From Sclerotinia nivalis (Eukaryota > Ascomycota > Leotiomycetes > Helotiales > Sclerotiniaceae), in NCBI GenBank assembly GCA_029531795.1, contig JAPEIS010000004.1, positions 1,736,001-1,800,000 of the forward strand: a stretch of 64,000 bases of DNA. Reading direction: 5' to 3'. The position numbers and the translations under genes are program-made. Shown here one piece after another: positions 1-12,831 of this stretch. The stretch's first letter is position 1. Every line of letters begins with the position of its first letter. The notes beneath the pieces were generated by a model. The model was given only the letters and a program-made list of their open reading frames with translations, was not told the DNA's origin and searched no databases.

Positions 1-571
1 AGTAGTATGAATGTAATGTGTGGCCCATGAGGGGTTCGAGAAGGTATGGGAAGGTTTTGTCGAGCCAGGCGTATTTCTTTACCAAAACTCCATTGTTGTG
101 AATATGGTTGTGAAGCATAAGTGTGAACGGTCCGCAGTAAAGAGCCTGCATGATCCAATGGCAGAATCCGTGTATTAACGAGAACCGATTGTATAAAATT
201 ATAGCACTCGGGACCGATGTGGCGAGGTAAAGGATGATATGTGTAAGGAAGACAACGTCTGTTGGCCGACGCACCACCCCTTTCCCCCATTGTATGTATG
301 GCTCAAGTATGTATTGGTATAAAGGACCAGGGAGGCGTTCAAGGTCTTCTTGGTCCCAGCTTGTAAATACTGTAGGTTGGAATTTCTCGTTGTTCTCGTC
401 GTTGAGTGCTTCAAGAATCGAAATTTGTTCGTCGATTTGAGATTGGCTATCTTGACTGGCAGAAGTGCCGGAGGACTTGCCCATGCTCTTTTTTTGTACA
501 TCTTTTAATAGTAACTCGAGTACTCTTCGATCAGGTTGAGTTAGATTGGGATTCATGGCTTGGAGATCCAT
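1..571 (-). CDS. Fatty-acid-desaturase-like membrane protein, N-terminal part (runs off left edge)
   Basis: An uninterrupted minus-strand frame starts at the ATG at 569-571 and is still open at base 1, giving the first 190 residues. The first 95 residues are hydrophilic. From about residue 104 there are hydrophobic segments, then a histidine cluster HNHIHNNG (residues 154-161) and GHTLHSYY (183-190). Closely spaced histidines beside membrane helices are typical of di-iron fatty acid desaturases and hydroxylases, which act in the ER membrane. I recognise the general family but not a named member, and the remaining histidine boxes lie outside the window. A second in-frame ATG at residue 30 could be an alternative start. 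No intron is needed in the visible part. Confidence 0.72.
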   Translation of the reverse strand, partial: MDLQAMNPNLTQPDRRVLELLLKDVQKKSMGKSSGTSASQDSQSQIDEQISILEALNDENNEKFQPTVFTSWDQEDLERLPGPLYQYILEPYIQWGKGVVRRPTDVVFLTHIILYLATSVPSAIILYNRFSLIHGFCHWIMQALYCGPFTLMLHNHIHNNGVLVKKYAWLDKTFPYLLEPLMGHTLHSYY

Positions 572-1785
572 GATTGTAGAAAGAATTGGACGTTAACCAA
601 AAAGATTTGATGTCGTGAAAGACATAAATGAATGAAGAGTATTTGTATTGAAACGAATCTTTTTGGGACCATAATTTTGCGATTGAACTAACAAATTCAC
701 CTACCTGGTTTCGTGCAATACCCTTAATTCTCCATGAAGACCCACTGTGAGAGAGGATCAGGGTCTAAACTGTGCTATTATCATCCATACCGCGCGGTTT
801 CTATTATTGCTTCATCTAGACCTGAAGCCCCTTTATATGCGTAATACACGTGAATCTGATGTCTTTCGCGGAGTTTATGACCCGGGAACAGATGCGAAAG
901 GATTCTAGAAGGATATAAACCTGTAAATCATCATAAGCTCAAGGGCTTGGAAGTTGTCATCCTTATGGAAACAACTGTTGTTTGCAGGTGTTATTGGGTT
1001 GAATGTTATTGGTTATCATTACCTGATAAATCATTGTTCCACAATATCATCTTGGTGAGCTGCTGTTAATTGTATTGAGGTGTGCAGTAAGTATAATCAC
1101 AAGAGTCTAACCACTGAATACCTAAGTAGAAATATGCCATGAAAGCTCTGTATGAGAAGTATTCGAAGAAGTAGATTCCATATCCAAAACTTGGATACAG
1201 TTTGTTGGTAGGGTTGGAGAATGTGATTCTTTGGAAAGATTGCCGAGCTGCCGTAGTAGCTAGTGTACCTGTTGAAGCGTGGCCTAGCTTAGTAAGGCAC
1301 TTAAGAAAACTCCGGTGCTAATGAAGATCTAGCGGGGCAATCGAGTGAAAGTGAAGGAAAGGAGAAAGGGGAATGAATGTTGGGATGTCAAAAACATAAG
1401 GATTCTGAATTTTTATATAATAATACCGAAGTATCATTGATATTTCTGATTCTTAGGGACTCTGATGATCAGTTGTCTGGAAAATTCATACTTAATTAAC
1501 ACTTCCAATCAATCGCAAGGGGATATCCAGTGCATGGTTGTTGATGATATTTATTTTTATGTTCATTTCCGCTCTTCCTATCTCACTAGCTTTCCAAGCA
1601 AATTTCTATGCACATATCCTATGTTTAGCATGATAACGCTTTTACTTGCTCAGCCTGCTCCAACCCATCTATGAGTACCTCGCCACATCCAAAAAAACAA
1701 CAATGTCTAACCATAAATAACGCTCATGTGTGGTATCAATACACCGCTCATCCCATTCCCTACAACTGTTCCCTTCATCTGTCCC
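572..1785. other. Intergenic, no gene seen
   Basis: This 1.2-kb stretch lies between the start of the desaturase-like gene and the 3' end of the fumarase gene, so it should contain the promoter of the first and the terminator region of the second. The short frames in it show no recognisable protein character. I see no repeat or RNA gene. Confidence 0.5.
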
Positions 1786-3550
1786 TTATTTCTTGTAATC
1801 CTCTGGTCCAACCATCAATTCTGGTCTAACCAACTTGTCAAAATCCTCTTCACTGAGAGCCTTCAACTCCATCGCCGATTCCTTCAAGGTCAATCCCTTC
1901 TTGTGCGCGTTCTTCGCTACCTTGCTAGCCATGTCATAACCGATCTTTGGGTTCAGGCAGGTGACTAACATAAGACTGTTGACTTTTGTTAATACTTCAT
2001 ATCTTCAGGCTTTAGGGAGGGATAAAGGTTGGACTAATAAGCAGAAAGGTATACGCACGATTCTTTCAAGATACTTTGGATCTTCTCCTCATTGGCTTGG
2101 AGTCCAACCACCAAGTTCTTCTCAAAGCTTCTCATTCCATCACTCAAGATTCTAATACTGTGTAACAAATTTCTGATAACCAATGGCTTGAAGACGTTCA
2201 ACTCGAACTGTCCGTTCATGCCACCAATAGTGGTAGCAGTACCGTTTCCAATTACTTGGGCACATACCATGGTAATGGCTTCGCATTGAGTTGGGTTAAC
2301 TTTACCCGGCATGATGGAACTTCCAGGTTCATTTTCAGGGAGTGCAAGCTCGCCGAGACCGCATCGAGGACCGGATCCCAGGTATCGGATATCTTGGGCA
2401 ATCTTGAAGAGGGATGATGCAAGGGTAGTAAGGGAGCCAGATGCTTGAACAATGGCATCATGAGCGGCAAGAGCTTCAAATTTGTTAGGTGCAGTAGTGA
2501 ATTGTGTTCCGGTCATCTTGGTGACTTCCTCTGCGATAGCTTCTGCAAATCCCTTGAAAGTATTAATACCAGTACCTACAGCAGTTCCTCCTTGTGCTAA
2601 AAGTCTGAGGTGGGGCAGAGACGATTCGACTCGCTCGATACCATAATCAAGTTGTGCGACATATCCGGAAAACTCCTGGGCGAGGGTAAGGGGTGTTGCG
2701 TCTTGCAAATGGGTTCGTCCAATCTTAATGATGTTCTTTGCTTGAAATTCATCCACTTTAGCTTGGAGAGCGTCTCGTAGTGACTTGGTCGCGGGAATGA
2801 GCTCGTTTTCGATTTCGAGGACCGCAGCAATGTGCATAACAGTTGGGAAGGTATCGTTTGAAGAAGCTGACATGTTAACGTGATCGTTGGGGTGAACTGG
2901 CTTTTTGCTTCCCATGGTTCCGCCCAAGATTTCAATAGCCCGGTTCGAGATAACCTCATTAGCATTCATGTTCGACTGGGTACCGGAGCCGGTTTGCCAA
3001 ACGACAAGAGGGAAATGATCGAGCAACTTCAGATCTGCGACTTCTTTGGCGGCTTGTTGGATAGCTTTTCCGAGCTTTGGGTCTGTCGATATCTCGTCAG
3101 TTCATGCCCTAACGTGTATTTCTTCTTTCATGTCGGCGTACCAAGTCCAAACTGCATATTGACAGTTGCAGCTGCGCCCTTTAAGATACCAAAAGCCTTG
3201 ATAATCGGAGGAGGCATGCGATCTTGAGGCTGGTTGATCTTGAAGTTCTCCAATGAACGCTCAGTTTGAGCTCCCCAGTATTTGTCCGAAGGGACCTCTA
3301 CATTGCCGAAAGCATCTGACTCGGTTCTTGTTTGTGCCATATTGTATGCGGTTTCATGAAAGTTTCTTTGCAGACGGGGAAACGAAGATTGAAAGCTTTT
3401 AAGCTTATATGATGAGGAAGTACGGTTGAGGACCCGAGTCGTGGATTTGCCTGTGATGTTGATGGCATTCGCGGGGAAGGTGGTGGCAGTCGTGAATGTA
3501 CGAGCTATTGCCCGAGGCAACGGAGCTCGAAATGTGGATGTCCGGAGCAT
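1786..3550 (-). CDS. FUM1: Fumarate hydratase (class II fumarase), mitochondrial
   Basis: Fumarase interconverts fumarate and malate in the TCA cycle. Three exons fit in phase: 3142-3550, 2059-3082 and 1786-1975, with introns of 59 and 83 bp, giving 540 residues. Visible family motifs are QTGSGTQSN (about residue 166), HPNDHVNMS (about 200), [11 protein letters not shown] (about 258) and the signature [11 protein letters not shown] (about 390-400), so the active site is complete. The first 70 residues are rich in Arg, Ser and Thr and lack acids, as expected of a mitochondrial presequence. An in-frame ATG opening MAQTRTESD follows directly and would give a protein without presequence; one gene supplying mitochondria and cytosol is known for fungal fumarases. 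Identification is secure; the exon joins rest on phase and conserved sequence. Confidence 0.95.
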
Positions 3551-6500
3551 TTTTAATTGGAAGGTACTTTCAAGACACTACAAAATTGTGCAAAATTGTC
3601 AAATCGTGATCAATTCACTCAATTGAAGTCTTGAGGATACTTGTACTGAAGCCAACTGCAGTTAAGAATTGCTGAGAGTCAATAGTGGGCACGGTGGGTA
3701 TAGCAAGTCGAAAAATTTATGGACTCTAAAAGTTTCACCCGCCATGAAAATCCTCTTGGCGGGAATTATCGGCATCGGGTCATCCCGGTGATCCCGCAAT
3801 GAAAATTGTTCTTACGTAACTACCATTTACTTCAACAAAGTGAAAATTACCCTACTCGGGGATGAAAATGAGGATGTCAAGATATTCCTAAAATTAGGAT
3901 TTCCACAGCACTTCGTAGGATCTAAAAGTCCTTTTGCCCATTGGGTAACGAGAACCTTGACTTTATTCAACATCAATGTCCGTTCTCCCCCCCCCCAATC
4001 GGCCGCTATTTCCCATTAGCGAAGCATTCGATATCCCACGCTACACTACCTAATATCTCCTCCCTCATCTTCAAATTAGATCCCATACATTCTCAATCTC
4101 AAATCAAACATCACCCCTCAGTCCCATCTCATCTTCCTCTCACCGGAAACACTATTCTTCCTTATTCCGAGTTTTGTTGCATGTCTATCGAGTCCTCCAA
4201 GTTTTGCAAATCTAAGTCAAATTCGAATTTGAAAACTGGAAACTAATCTACAAGTGCTTCTCATGATGCTATTAAAGTTTCGGGGCATTTGGAAGAAGAT
4301 TGGGAATGTTGGAAATGGGTGATTTGAAGAAGATTTTGGAGAATGTTTGTTTACTTTTTTATTTACTTGGGATTAAGCCGAGGTACACATGTATGAGATC
4401 AGAATGATGGGATGATGGGATGAGTGAATGTGGAAGTGAATACGGAAACTGTGATGATGTGAATTTGATATCTTAAGGACCTTGTCTCAGCGGACAATTA
4501 GTATCTTGTCATCTGGCCGGTGGAAGTGATGGTGGATATATCCATATTCAGAGTTGAATATACTTTCGATGACTTTGTAAGGATTGCCATTACCTGGGTA
4601 TCAAGCTAATACTAGGGACTCGGGGAATCTGAGGGAGTGCAGGGGGTGGAATAAGTCAGGATGATTTACAAATCGATAGTACCTTTTGTTGCATATCTGA
4701 CCCAATTCTTTGAGAGGTATGAATGGATACCATGGACAATCTAAGTTCTGGTGTCATCACCCTCTTGCCCCCGCTCGAACTTTTTCATTGAGATATTCAG
4801 TGTTGTATGGTCAGATTAGTGTTCTTAACCATTATTTCAGCTCTTAAAATCCAATATTGTCTCGTCGCATCTTGATTATACCATCACGACTAGCTTGCCA
4901 CCAATTTTTAAAAGCCTATCTTGCATCTTCCTCACTGTCGGGACACGTTGGCCAAATATTAGTCAGTATTGGGATTGGAAAACTGCACATCCGCGCGGAG
5001 TCTCTCCAAGCAGTTGCAGGCTGCCGAAGTGTAGCATGACCAGCTGACATGGTATGATGATTGGAATGTGGTATTGTGACATTTGAATGCTGGATTTGCA
5101 ATCTACTACTTCCATCTTATATTCCTCCTGATAACCCCCCCCCCATGGGCTGCGTGGGATTTTTCTTTAGCTCTGTTTGTTTTATATCGGACTACTGTTG
5201 CCAAGTCTCAAGCAATGGAAAGATACTGGACATATCCAACTAATTGTTTGATAGATAATTGAGCGCATGATATATAAGTGGACTGTACCTTCATCAGCTT
5301 CTCTGTTCTCCCTGATTGGCGTTTAACTTTTTTCGGTCGTTATGCTGCCGCCTAACTCTTGAAGCTAGTGAAGCTAGATCTGATGCTCGTGTCGCTCGCG
5401 GAGGGACAGGAGGAGAAGAAGACTGTCAGCATGGGAGTCTCCTGCATATCTGTATGATCCGCCTCTCGACATGAAAGTATACTGTGGATTAAATTAATCC
5501 CTGAGGAAGTCCTTGGCTCTCAAAACACACAATTTTGCAGATTTTATTGTGAGAATTAGCACGCCATATTAATATGGGGGGCGCGGAATTTTCTAATGTC
5601 GTGTGACTCCTGCCGTGGCCTAAATTTCATGATGATAGTGAGGCTTAAATAGGCTTATGCCTAATAGAGTGGAAGTTTACAGTGGTGTAGCATTCGTATC
5701 TGTCTTGGTGATTTAAGCATAGCGAACGGCTCTTCTGTTCCGTGTGGAGAAAACGAGGCTCTTCGTTGAAAACGGATATGTCGGTATCTTTCTCAAGACG
5801 CAAGTAGACTCTCTTCTGTATCGGTAAATCAAGCAGATTTCTTAGTTAATACACATGCGTGCCATAGTTCCAGTCACTACGATGGCATGATGCAGGCGAG
5901 CCCATTGTCTGGTTGTATTTAGCTTTTACGACACGTTCGATTATACCTATGATATGGAGACTCAAGGGTCCGAGCATGCCATGATTCTATCCGCTGGTTA
6001 AGCTTGATATTGACCCTTGACTAGAGATGTTCCGAGAGGTTTAGAGTTCGGATTAGAATACCGCAGTGCATGCGGAAAGACGTGGTCATTACTAGGGTTG
6101 TTGTATCAAGCTGAACATTCAGAGGTATGTGTATGATAGAGTATGATTTATACGATGAAGTTTTGATATTTGAAAGTGATCTATGCAGTAAGGCTTGAAT
6201 ATTTGACAGTGATTTGTACAATGAGCATTCAATACCCAAGAAAGATTTAAATAATAAACCTTCGATATTAAAAAGGTTTAGATAATGAACCTTCAATGTC
6301 CACGAAGGGTATGTACAATTGAAAACATTAATTTCTGGGGTTAAATATGCAACAGAGCCAGAAGATAAAAATACCGCAAGTCCATAAGGCCAAATTGTAA
6401 TTGAGTACCTACTAATAAATAGAGTAGGCCTTGGATCTCGGGGTTAATGTAGGACGTGGAGCAACACCTGTAATGTTATTCATAACAAAACCTGAGGTAT

Positions 6501-6992
6501 GTCTAGAAATGGGTATTGAAGATTTTGAGGTTCCAGTGTTGACTAGGTAGGTAGTTTTCAGAAAGCCTTGGCGCAATTAACCGAAGTTAAGTCAAAAGCA
6601 GTTAAAGGCAGAGACCACCTCCTTTCAACGATACAATGAGACTATTTGAAGTTTGATTGATCACATTGTATTGAGGTTGAATGCTATAGTATGGATGCAG
6701 TCTTACACTCTAATTATTGGCTTCTTTCATAATTCAAATGCTAATAATAAGTGGCCTACCGAGCCAGTTCATGGGTATCATCCTGTACAGAATTTCCCCT
6801 ATACCCAACCGTACGTAAAGCGCCCTTCACCTTACCCCTCCCTTTTATGATCTCTTTATACAATATTCTGATACATAGATACACCCAATATCCGTTGCGC
6901 CAATGCTAAGCCACTACCGCCAAATGGGCCAATGACGCCTCTCAAGACCCAGATTTAAAACTCCGTACCCAGCCGTAAATATCATTTATGAA
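3551..6992. other. Long intergenic region
   Basis: This 3.4-kb gap lies between divergently transcribed fumarase (minus) and the 3' end of the Hfi1 gene. Its open frames (longest 101 codons, at 3941-4246) have no recognisable domain and look like chance. It contains two C-homopolymers (10 bases at 3987-3996, and a similar run near 5139) and a degenerate 33-bp tandem repeat near 6140-6300, listed separately. I see no RNA gene. Confidence 0.5.
6140..6300. repeat. Degenerate 33-bp tandem repeat
   Basis: About four to five diverged copies of a 33-bp unit lie head to tail. They are easiest to see by translating the minus strand, where an 11-residue pattern recurs (KSLSNIQALLH, RSLSNIKTSSY and so on). 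The repeat keeps that frame open over about 90 codons, but nothing suggests a real gene; this is an old minisatellite. Confidence 0.55.
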
Positions 6993-8561
6993 TCAAGCTC
7001 CAATAGCTAGACATGAATCTAGCACCATATCCAACGCAGCTCGATCTTGGTATTCAGCCCCCTCCCATCCCCAATCTTCGATATCACTCATTGGTTCGTC
7101 TATAGCGTGTCCGTTAACACCATTAGTTAAACCATTAACTTCGAGACCACCCATCTCAACGTCGCCATCTTCATCCTCAGTGATGATTCTTCCTTGGGGC
7201 CCAAGTCGAGTAAATGCATTCCAATCTTCTAGTTCGCCCTCTTGGTATCCGAACATAATTTGCTGCACAACGACTGGCATTTGTCCTAAACCACAATCGG
7301 CAATTTCAAGTGCAGTACGTACATCAGCCATGCCTAGAGGGCCTCGTTCGCTTGCTGCACGGGCTTCAGTGGGTAATAAGCCATTTTTGTCTCGAAGGAC
7401 TTCGTTGCGCATCGAGGATTCTTCTTCCCTTTCTAGCTGTCTGCGATATTTGTGTGTTTGAACCCAGGAAGAACCCCCACCAGTTCCGGCGCTACCCATA
7501 GATCCGGGCCCATTGCTTCTCGTTTTGCTAAATATCGATGATAGGACCTCCTTAATAAACGTTTCTGTCGCCACGGACATGAACTGAGCTGCATCTTGGA
7601 CATGGCCATTGACCAATCCTGTTTCGTAGCATATGGGAAGCATTCGCGACTCGATGGTTGTCATATCAGGAAATTCGCCCGATTCCGAGGCCAAAGGTAA
7701 AGTATATCTCTTCCGAATTTCCAGATCCCAATCTTGAACATGTAAGTACTACTAAACTTCCCCGGCTTGGCAATTATATTTGACTCACTTGTTTTATTCA
7801 GACCACCAGCACTGGCAGGTACAGTCTCTGGCTGTCTTGCAGGCTTCGGTCGACGATGCTCTGTAAGCATTGTCGCAAATGCATCGAATGGGTCGAACTG
7901 CAAAGCAATTTAGCACGAGTCCAGTATAATTTCGCATACGCAACATATTGGAAAAATCTCACATCATTTTGAGAAAGATCCTTCAACCTTCTTCTATCAC
8001 GACTCGGCAATTGCATAACTTCTGTTTTGAGTCTTTGTTCCGCCGCATCGCCACTAACCGGCTTGCTCCCAGCTCCTGTTGTAGGTTTATCATTTGCACT
8101 GACCCAGCTCGCCACGCCCTGATCAGGCATTTCACGAGTGGTATTCGCATAAATGGCAGATATGAGTTGATTGTGAAGATGTTCGATTTCACCAGTATTT
8201 GTTATGAGAAAATGATCAATTCGGGACGAGAGTTCAGATTGGTTCATTTGCCCTGAGAAACAAAGAATTAACATAAATTTGGACACGCGTATTTATCGCC
8301 CCTTTCAGGAGACAATGACTTTCATCACATACCCATAAGAAATAAACCAATTGATTCTTTGTATGTCCCCCAGCTATCGCCAATGGCAGACTTGACTGCC
8401 GTGTACAACGGTTCAAGGTCGATGCGGGGCGGAACATGATTGAATTTTGCTGATTTTTGAACTGGAGTTGTCGCTGTAAGTGATTTTGTAGGTAAAACAG
8501 GAGTTGGACTCTTGTTCGTCACACTAGGGCGACTCAAGGCCGCTGGATCGATGTCGGGCAT
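6993..8561 (-). CDS. HFI1: SAGA complex subunit Hfi1/Ada1
   Basis: Hfi1 (Ada1, Tad1) is a structural subunit of the SAGA histone-acetylating coactivator in the nucleus and carries a histone-fold segment. Four exons join in phase: 8333-8561, 7963-8252, 7789-7897 and 6993-7732, with introns of 80, 65 and 56 bp, giving 455 residues. The N-terminus has the family's segment [19 protein letters not shown] followed by the SSRIDHFL region. Exon 4 opens with [21 protein letters not shown], also typical of fungal Hfi1, and continues into the central [14 protein letters not shown] helix region. The acidic C-terminus (EDEDGDVEM) is usual. The 5' exon of the third intron ends AAAACAA before GTGAGT. I am confident of the family; exon ends are inferred. 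Confidence 0.88.
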
Positions 8562-8987
8562 GATGATTGTAGGAGTTATTCAGGCTCGCGCGAGCACGCT
8601 CTCAAGGCGCGAGAACCTTGAATTTTCTATAGCCCATAAATAGAGCAATAGCAGAGGAATCCAGCGACACAAATATAGGATGCCAATTGTTAATTTGATG
8701 CCGTGGCTGATGAATGAATGATGGACGTTTCGCGCAAAAGATAGAGGTGACGTTGTGAGAGTCGGGTTGGCCTTGTAGCCTTATGTAAGAAATCTGGAGT
8801 TTTAGGGTAACCTACCTTGTACTGTCACTAAACTCCCCTCAAAATTGAAGTAAATAAATCATCGCGTATGGTCTTTCTCAACGCGTCCACTCATTTATTT
8901 AATTCTCATGAAAGCTAATGAACTTTTTATGTTTTTCTGAGAAAGAAGGAGGAGTCGCAGATATTCAATTATCGCAACGATGCAATT
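8562..8987. promoter_or_regulatory. Bidirectional promoter region between HFI1 and the GCP3 gene
   Basis: The two genes start head to head 426 bp apart, so this stretch must hold both promoters. A short upstream frame begins at the ATG at 8980 and overlaps the GCP3 start at 8988 in another frame, ending after 18 codons. I could not single out a transcription-factor site. Confidence 0.5.
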
Positions 8988-11863
8988 ATGTCCTCACGAA
9001 GTACTCGTATCTCCACTGCTATTGATAGCTTAGTGCGCCGATTTCAAGTAGATATACCTGGAGAAGATCCTGCAGATGCGGAGGAAAGAGAAAGTAATGC
9101 TGCTGACTTTGTACGGGAAATTTTGGGAAGGTATTGGCTTTGGAAACTATGCGCGGTTTAATGGTATGCTGATTTGGCAATTTATGTAGCTCAAAAACTC
9201 CTGCTGTTGTTGCAGATGTAAACCAAGCTTCGGATTTAATAAAGAAACGATTAATACAAACAAACCCAAGTCCGAATGAAGCTCTTCGATTTACAAACCT
9301 CTATAGCCGGCTCCTTTCTATACCGGTCATTACACAAAAATGGGCAGTGCTTTACTTTCTATATCAGCTAGGAGATCAAGAGCAACTTAGGCCTTCTGGA
9401 TTGACGAGCCCGTTTATGAGTCCAATAAGAAAAAAGAAATCAAAAAGAGCACTCGAAGTTCAAGATACTGCCAGCGCCGCTCCTCTCAGAGATACACGTC
9501 GAAATTTTCAAACAGATGGCACCTTTGATTCCCAAAGTCACACATCGCGAGAGGAAAGGGAATTCGACGATGCTTTTGCGCCTGCCGGGTTGAGGAAATT
9601 ACCGGAACGAGAAGGGGGTCAGAGAGATAGAAAGGAGGAAGAGCAGGCATTTGTGAAGACGCCAGTCAGCCAACGTGAGGGTGTCGCATTGAAAACGGCT
9701 CTACTGGCGGAAAATTATGTCGAAATTGATCCACCGGAAACCGCATTACTTAGGGATTTGCCATTCACATTACAAGGTCTATCTTCATCGAATTTACCAT
9801 TTGATTCCCAATCAAGCCTAAGGCTACCTGATACTTTACCCGTACCAATAATCTCGATCCTCCATACTTTAGCTGAGCCATCGCTACTGTACAGAAGTCT
9901 GTCCAGTTTTGTGCAGACGAGTGACGGTGGTCTACTTGGCCAGAGTCTAAGAGCTGCTATCGCTGGCGAGCTTAGGTCATATCTTGGACTCGTAGCGACA
10001 TTAGAAGGCCAAATTCGACGAGCACTTTCATCATTAGACGAGAACGAGCCGAGAGGAGGCATTGGAAAGGCAGGCGTTACTCTTAAGAGATGCGTAGTGT
10101 GGACTCGAGAAGCTACGATGGGCCTGAGATTAATGAGTTTAATAAGTGAAGAATCGAAAAGCAAAAAGGGTGGCCAGCTCATTACCTTGATCCATGGATT
10201 TTCGTCGTCGCACGGGGACCCAATGGTAGGAGCTTTTGCCGAACGCTTGTTGATTCATGTTACTCGGCCATTTTATGATATGCTTCGACATTGGATATAT
10301 GATGGAGAATTATCTGATCCATATCATGAATTTTTCGTCTCGGAACAAGATCCCAATGCGATTCAAGAGGTCCAAGATGGCAGAAGTCGAGGAGGTGCCA
10401 GTAGTGTATGGGAGGACAAATACAAACTTAATGAAGATATGGTACCAAGTATCATTACACAGGATTTTGCTCAAAAGGTCTTTCTGATCGGAAAATCCTT
10501 GAACTTCATCCGTTATGGCTGTGGAGATTCTCAATGGGTGGAGGCATATTCAAAAGATGCTTCAAAAGAACTACGATATGGTGATACCGCAACGTTAGAG
10601 ACATGGATTGATGAAGCTTATAAGACAACTATGGCTCGACTAATCCACCTAATGTCAGAGAAGTTTCATCTTTTCGAGCATCTTAAGGCTCTCAAGAACT
10701 ATATCCTTCTAGGGCAGGGAGATTTTATTGCTCTACTCATGGAATCCCTCGCATCAAATCTTGATCGTCCCGCAGGTGCCCAATATCGACATACCCTGAC
10801 AGCTCAACTTGAACACGCTATTCGTGGCTCTAATGCACAATACGATTCACCCGAGGTTCTCCGACGTCTTGATGCTCGCATGTTGCAACTTTCTCATGGT
10901 GATATAGGTTGGGATTGTTTCACCCTTGAATACAAAATCGATGCCCCTGTCGATGTCGTAGTAACTGAATGGGGTAATCGACAATACCTTAAAGTTTTCA
11001 ACTTCCTATGGCGTATTAAACGCGTCGAATTTGCCCTCTCTACCACCTGGCGTAAATGTATGACTGGCGCCCGCGGTGTCCTCCTCGGATCTCCTGATCC
11101 CGCCTTCCATCAATCTTGGAAACAAACTCGTGGTGTCCTTGCAGAAATGATTCATTTCATCGCGCAACTCCAATACTATATTCTCTTCGAAGTCATCGAG
11201 TCGTCTTGGGATGAACTTCAATCCGCAATTCACAAAGATGGTTGCACACTTGACGATCTTATCAAAGCGCATACTAAGTACCTCAACGCCATCACACATA
11301 AAGGTCTTCTAGGTGCCAAGAAAAAGTATTCTAATGACCTTGATGATAATACTTTCATGGTTCAGTTAGGCGAGATCCTTAGATTAATGCTTTCATACCG
11401 CGATGCAGTCGATGGTCTCTATTCCTTCAGCGTAACCGAATACTCCAAACGTCAAAACGCCAATTCCCCCTCCATTCCCCCGACAGGCACAACCACCTCC
11501 TCTCGACCTGGAACTCGGTTCGATGATTATCCTCCCTCTCGATCTCCTTTTGAGAATCCCAATCCTGCACTCCTAAATCTCAATCTTTCAAATATTCAGG
11601 GCGAAGAAGAAGAATTTCCTCTATTGGCAGACAGATTGGGTGGATTGGGGACGCAATTCAAAACAAGGATTTCACTGTTACTAGGGGATTTGGCGTATCA
11701 ACCGGATACGGATATGAGATTTTTAGGTGTGGTAATGAATTTTAATGACGTATATACAGGTGTCAGGCGGAAGAGTAACCGAGAAAGGGAAAGGGAAAGA
11801 GAAAAAGGGAAGGGAAAAGCTAGAGAAGGAAGATCTGGTGAATCGAGTGTTAAGGAAAGATAA
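8988..11863 (+). CDS. Gamma-tubulin complex component 3 (Spc98/Alp6/GCP3)
   Basis: GCP3 binds gamma-tubulin and builds the microtubule-nucleating complex at the spindle pole body. Exon 1 is 8988-9130 (MSSRSTRIS...), the intron is 9131-9189 (59 bp, GTATTG..TAG), and exon 2 is 9190-11863, giving 938 residues. The conserved Spc97/Spc98 core runs from about residue 190 to 880. A diagnostic stretch reads LSHGDIGWD, then APVDVV, then QYLKVFNFLWRIKRVEFAL, followed by TWRKCM; this matches GCP3/Spc98 better than GCP2. The C-terminus is a low-complexity basic tail with REREREREKGKGK. The length fits filamentous fungal GCP3 proteins. A GCP2 assignment is possible but less likely. Confidence 0.9.
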
Positions 11864-12831
11864 TTGTGATGATTGATACGTGAATAGAAAGATGGGTCGA
11901 GACAAAGCGGCGTATTGTATTTCCATGGACTTTACTTGTGGCATGGTATGGCATAGTAGGACGGTTTGATAAGGATACCAATGATGGATGGGTGGAAAGC
12001 AGATAGGCTGCTTGTGGCGTTGGTGTGTTGATATATGATGATGACTATACAAATTTAAAGCAATTTTGCTAGTGACAGTTTATTACCTCCCACTTGATCT
12101 CATTCCGTTTACTCTCAATGTGTATTCATATCATCATACTCGAGTAATTCCCCCTTAATTATGAATCCATCATCGCCCTGTCTAGATAATCTCAACCCAT
12201 CTCCACATTTTACCTTGTCCCACCCCACCCCATCCCATCTCATCTCATCTCATCTCATCCGATCCGATCCCATCTCTAGATATTTTCCAACATCCAAACT
12301 CTCACACTAAAAAGATTGAATTACTAAACTACAAATCATCAATATACATTCAATAAATAGATGGATTGGTCTTCTATTCATTTCATTTGTTTTCCTTTTC
12401 TTTTCTTCTCTTTCCTTCTCTTTTATGGAGGGGGTAAAGGGTCCTTGTTAGAAAGGTTGTGATGGTTATTTGTTTTTTTGGGCTTAGGAGTTGTGTTTAG
12501 GGAATTGTGTTTAGAGATTGGAGAGTAGAGGGGAGGGATGGGGAGGGTGGATGGATGTGTTGTTTATGAATTGGATCATGATGAAGAGCAGATAAAATAT
12601 TTTAAATCATAGAAAATTTATTAAAAACTAATTAATCATCCAATATAATCTTAAAAAGTAAAAAGTAAAAACAAAAGCCCAATGCAAATCATGCTAGTAT
12701 TATATTCGTAAATCCCATTCTTTATCCATCCATCCATCCATCCATTAAAAACGCCACGCCATACCATGTTATGCCAAAACTATTGCTTTACTCATCATGT
12801 TCTTTTTATCCCCTTGCGCCTCTAAGCTATC
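11864..12831. other. Convergent 3' intergenic region with microsatellites
   Basis: This lies between the 3' ends of the GCP3 and PAP2 genes. It contains a (CATCT)n-type run around 12230-12265 and a (CATC)n run around 12725-12745. Open frames here are short and composition-driven. Confidence 0.55.

Noticed and set aside
3941..4246. 101-codon frame in the fumarase upstream region
   Set aside because: It includes a C homopolymer and resembles no protein family.
6900..8600. Two long plus-strand frames opposite HFI1
   Set aside because: They are antisense shadows of a gene with a clear family match and consistent splice phases.
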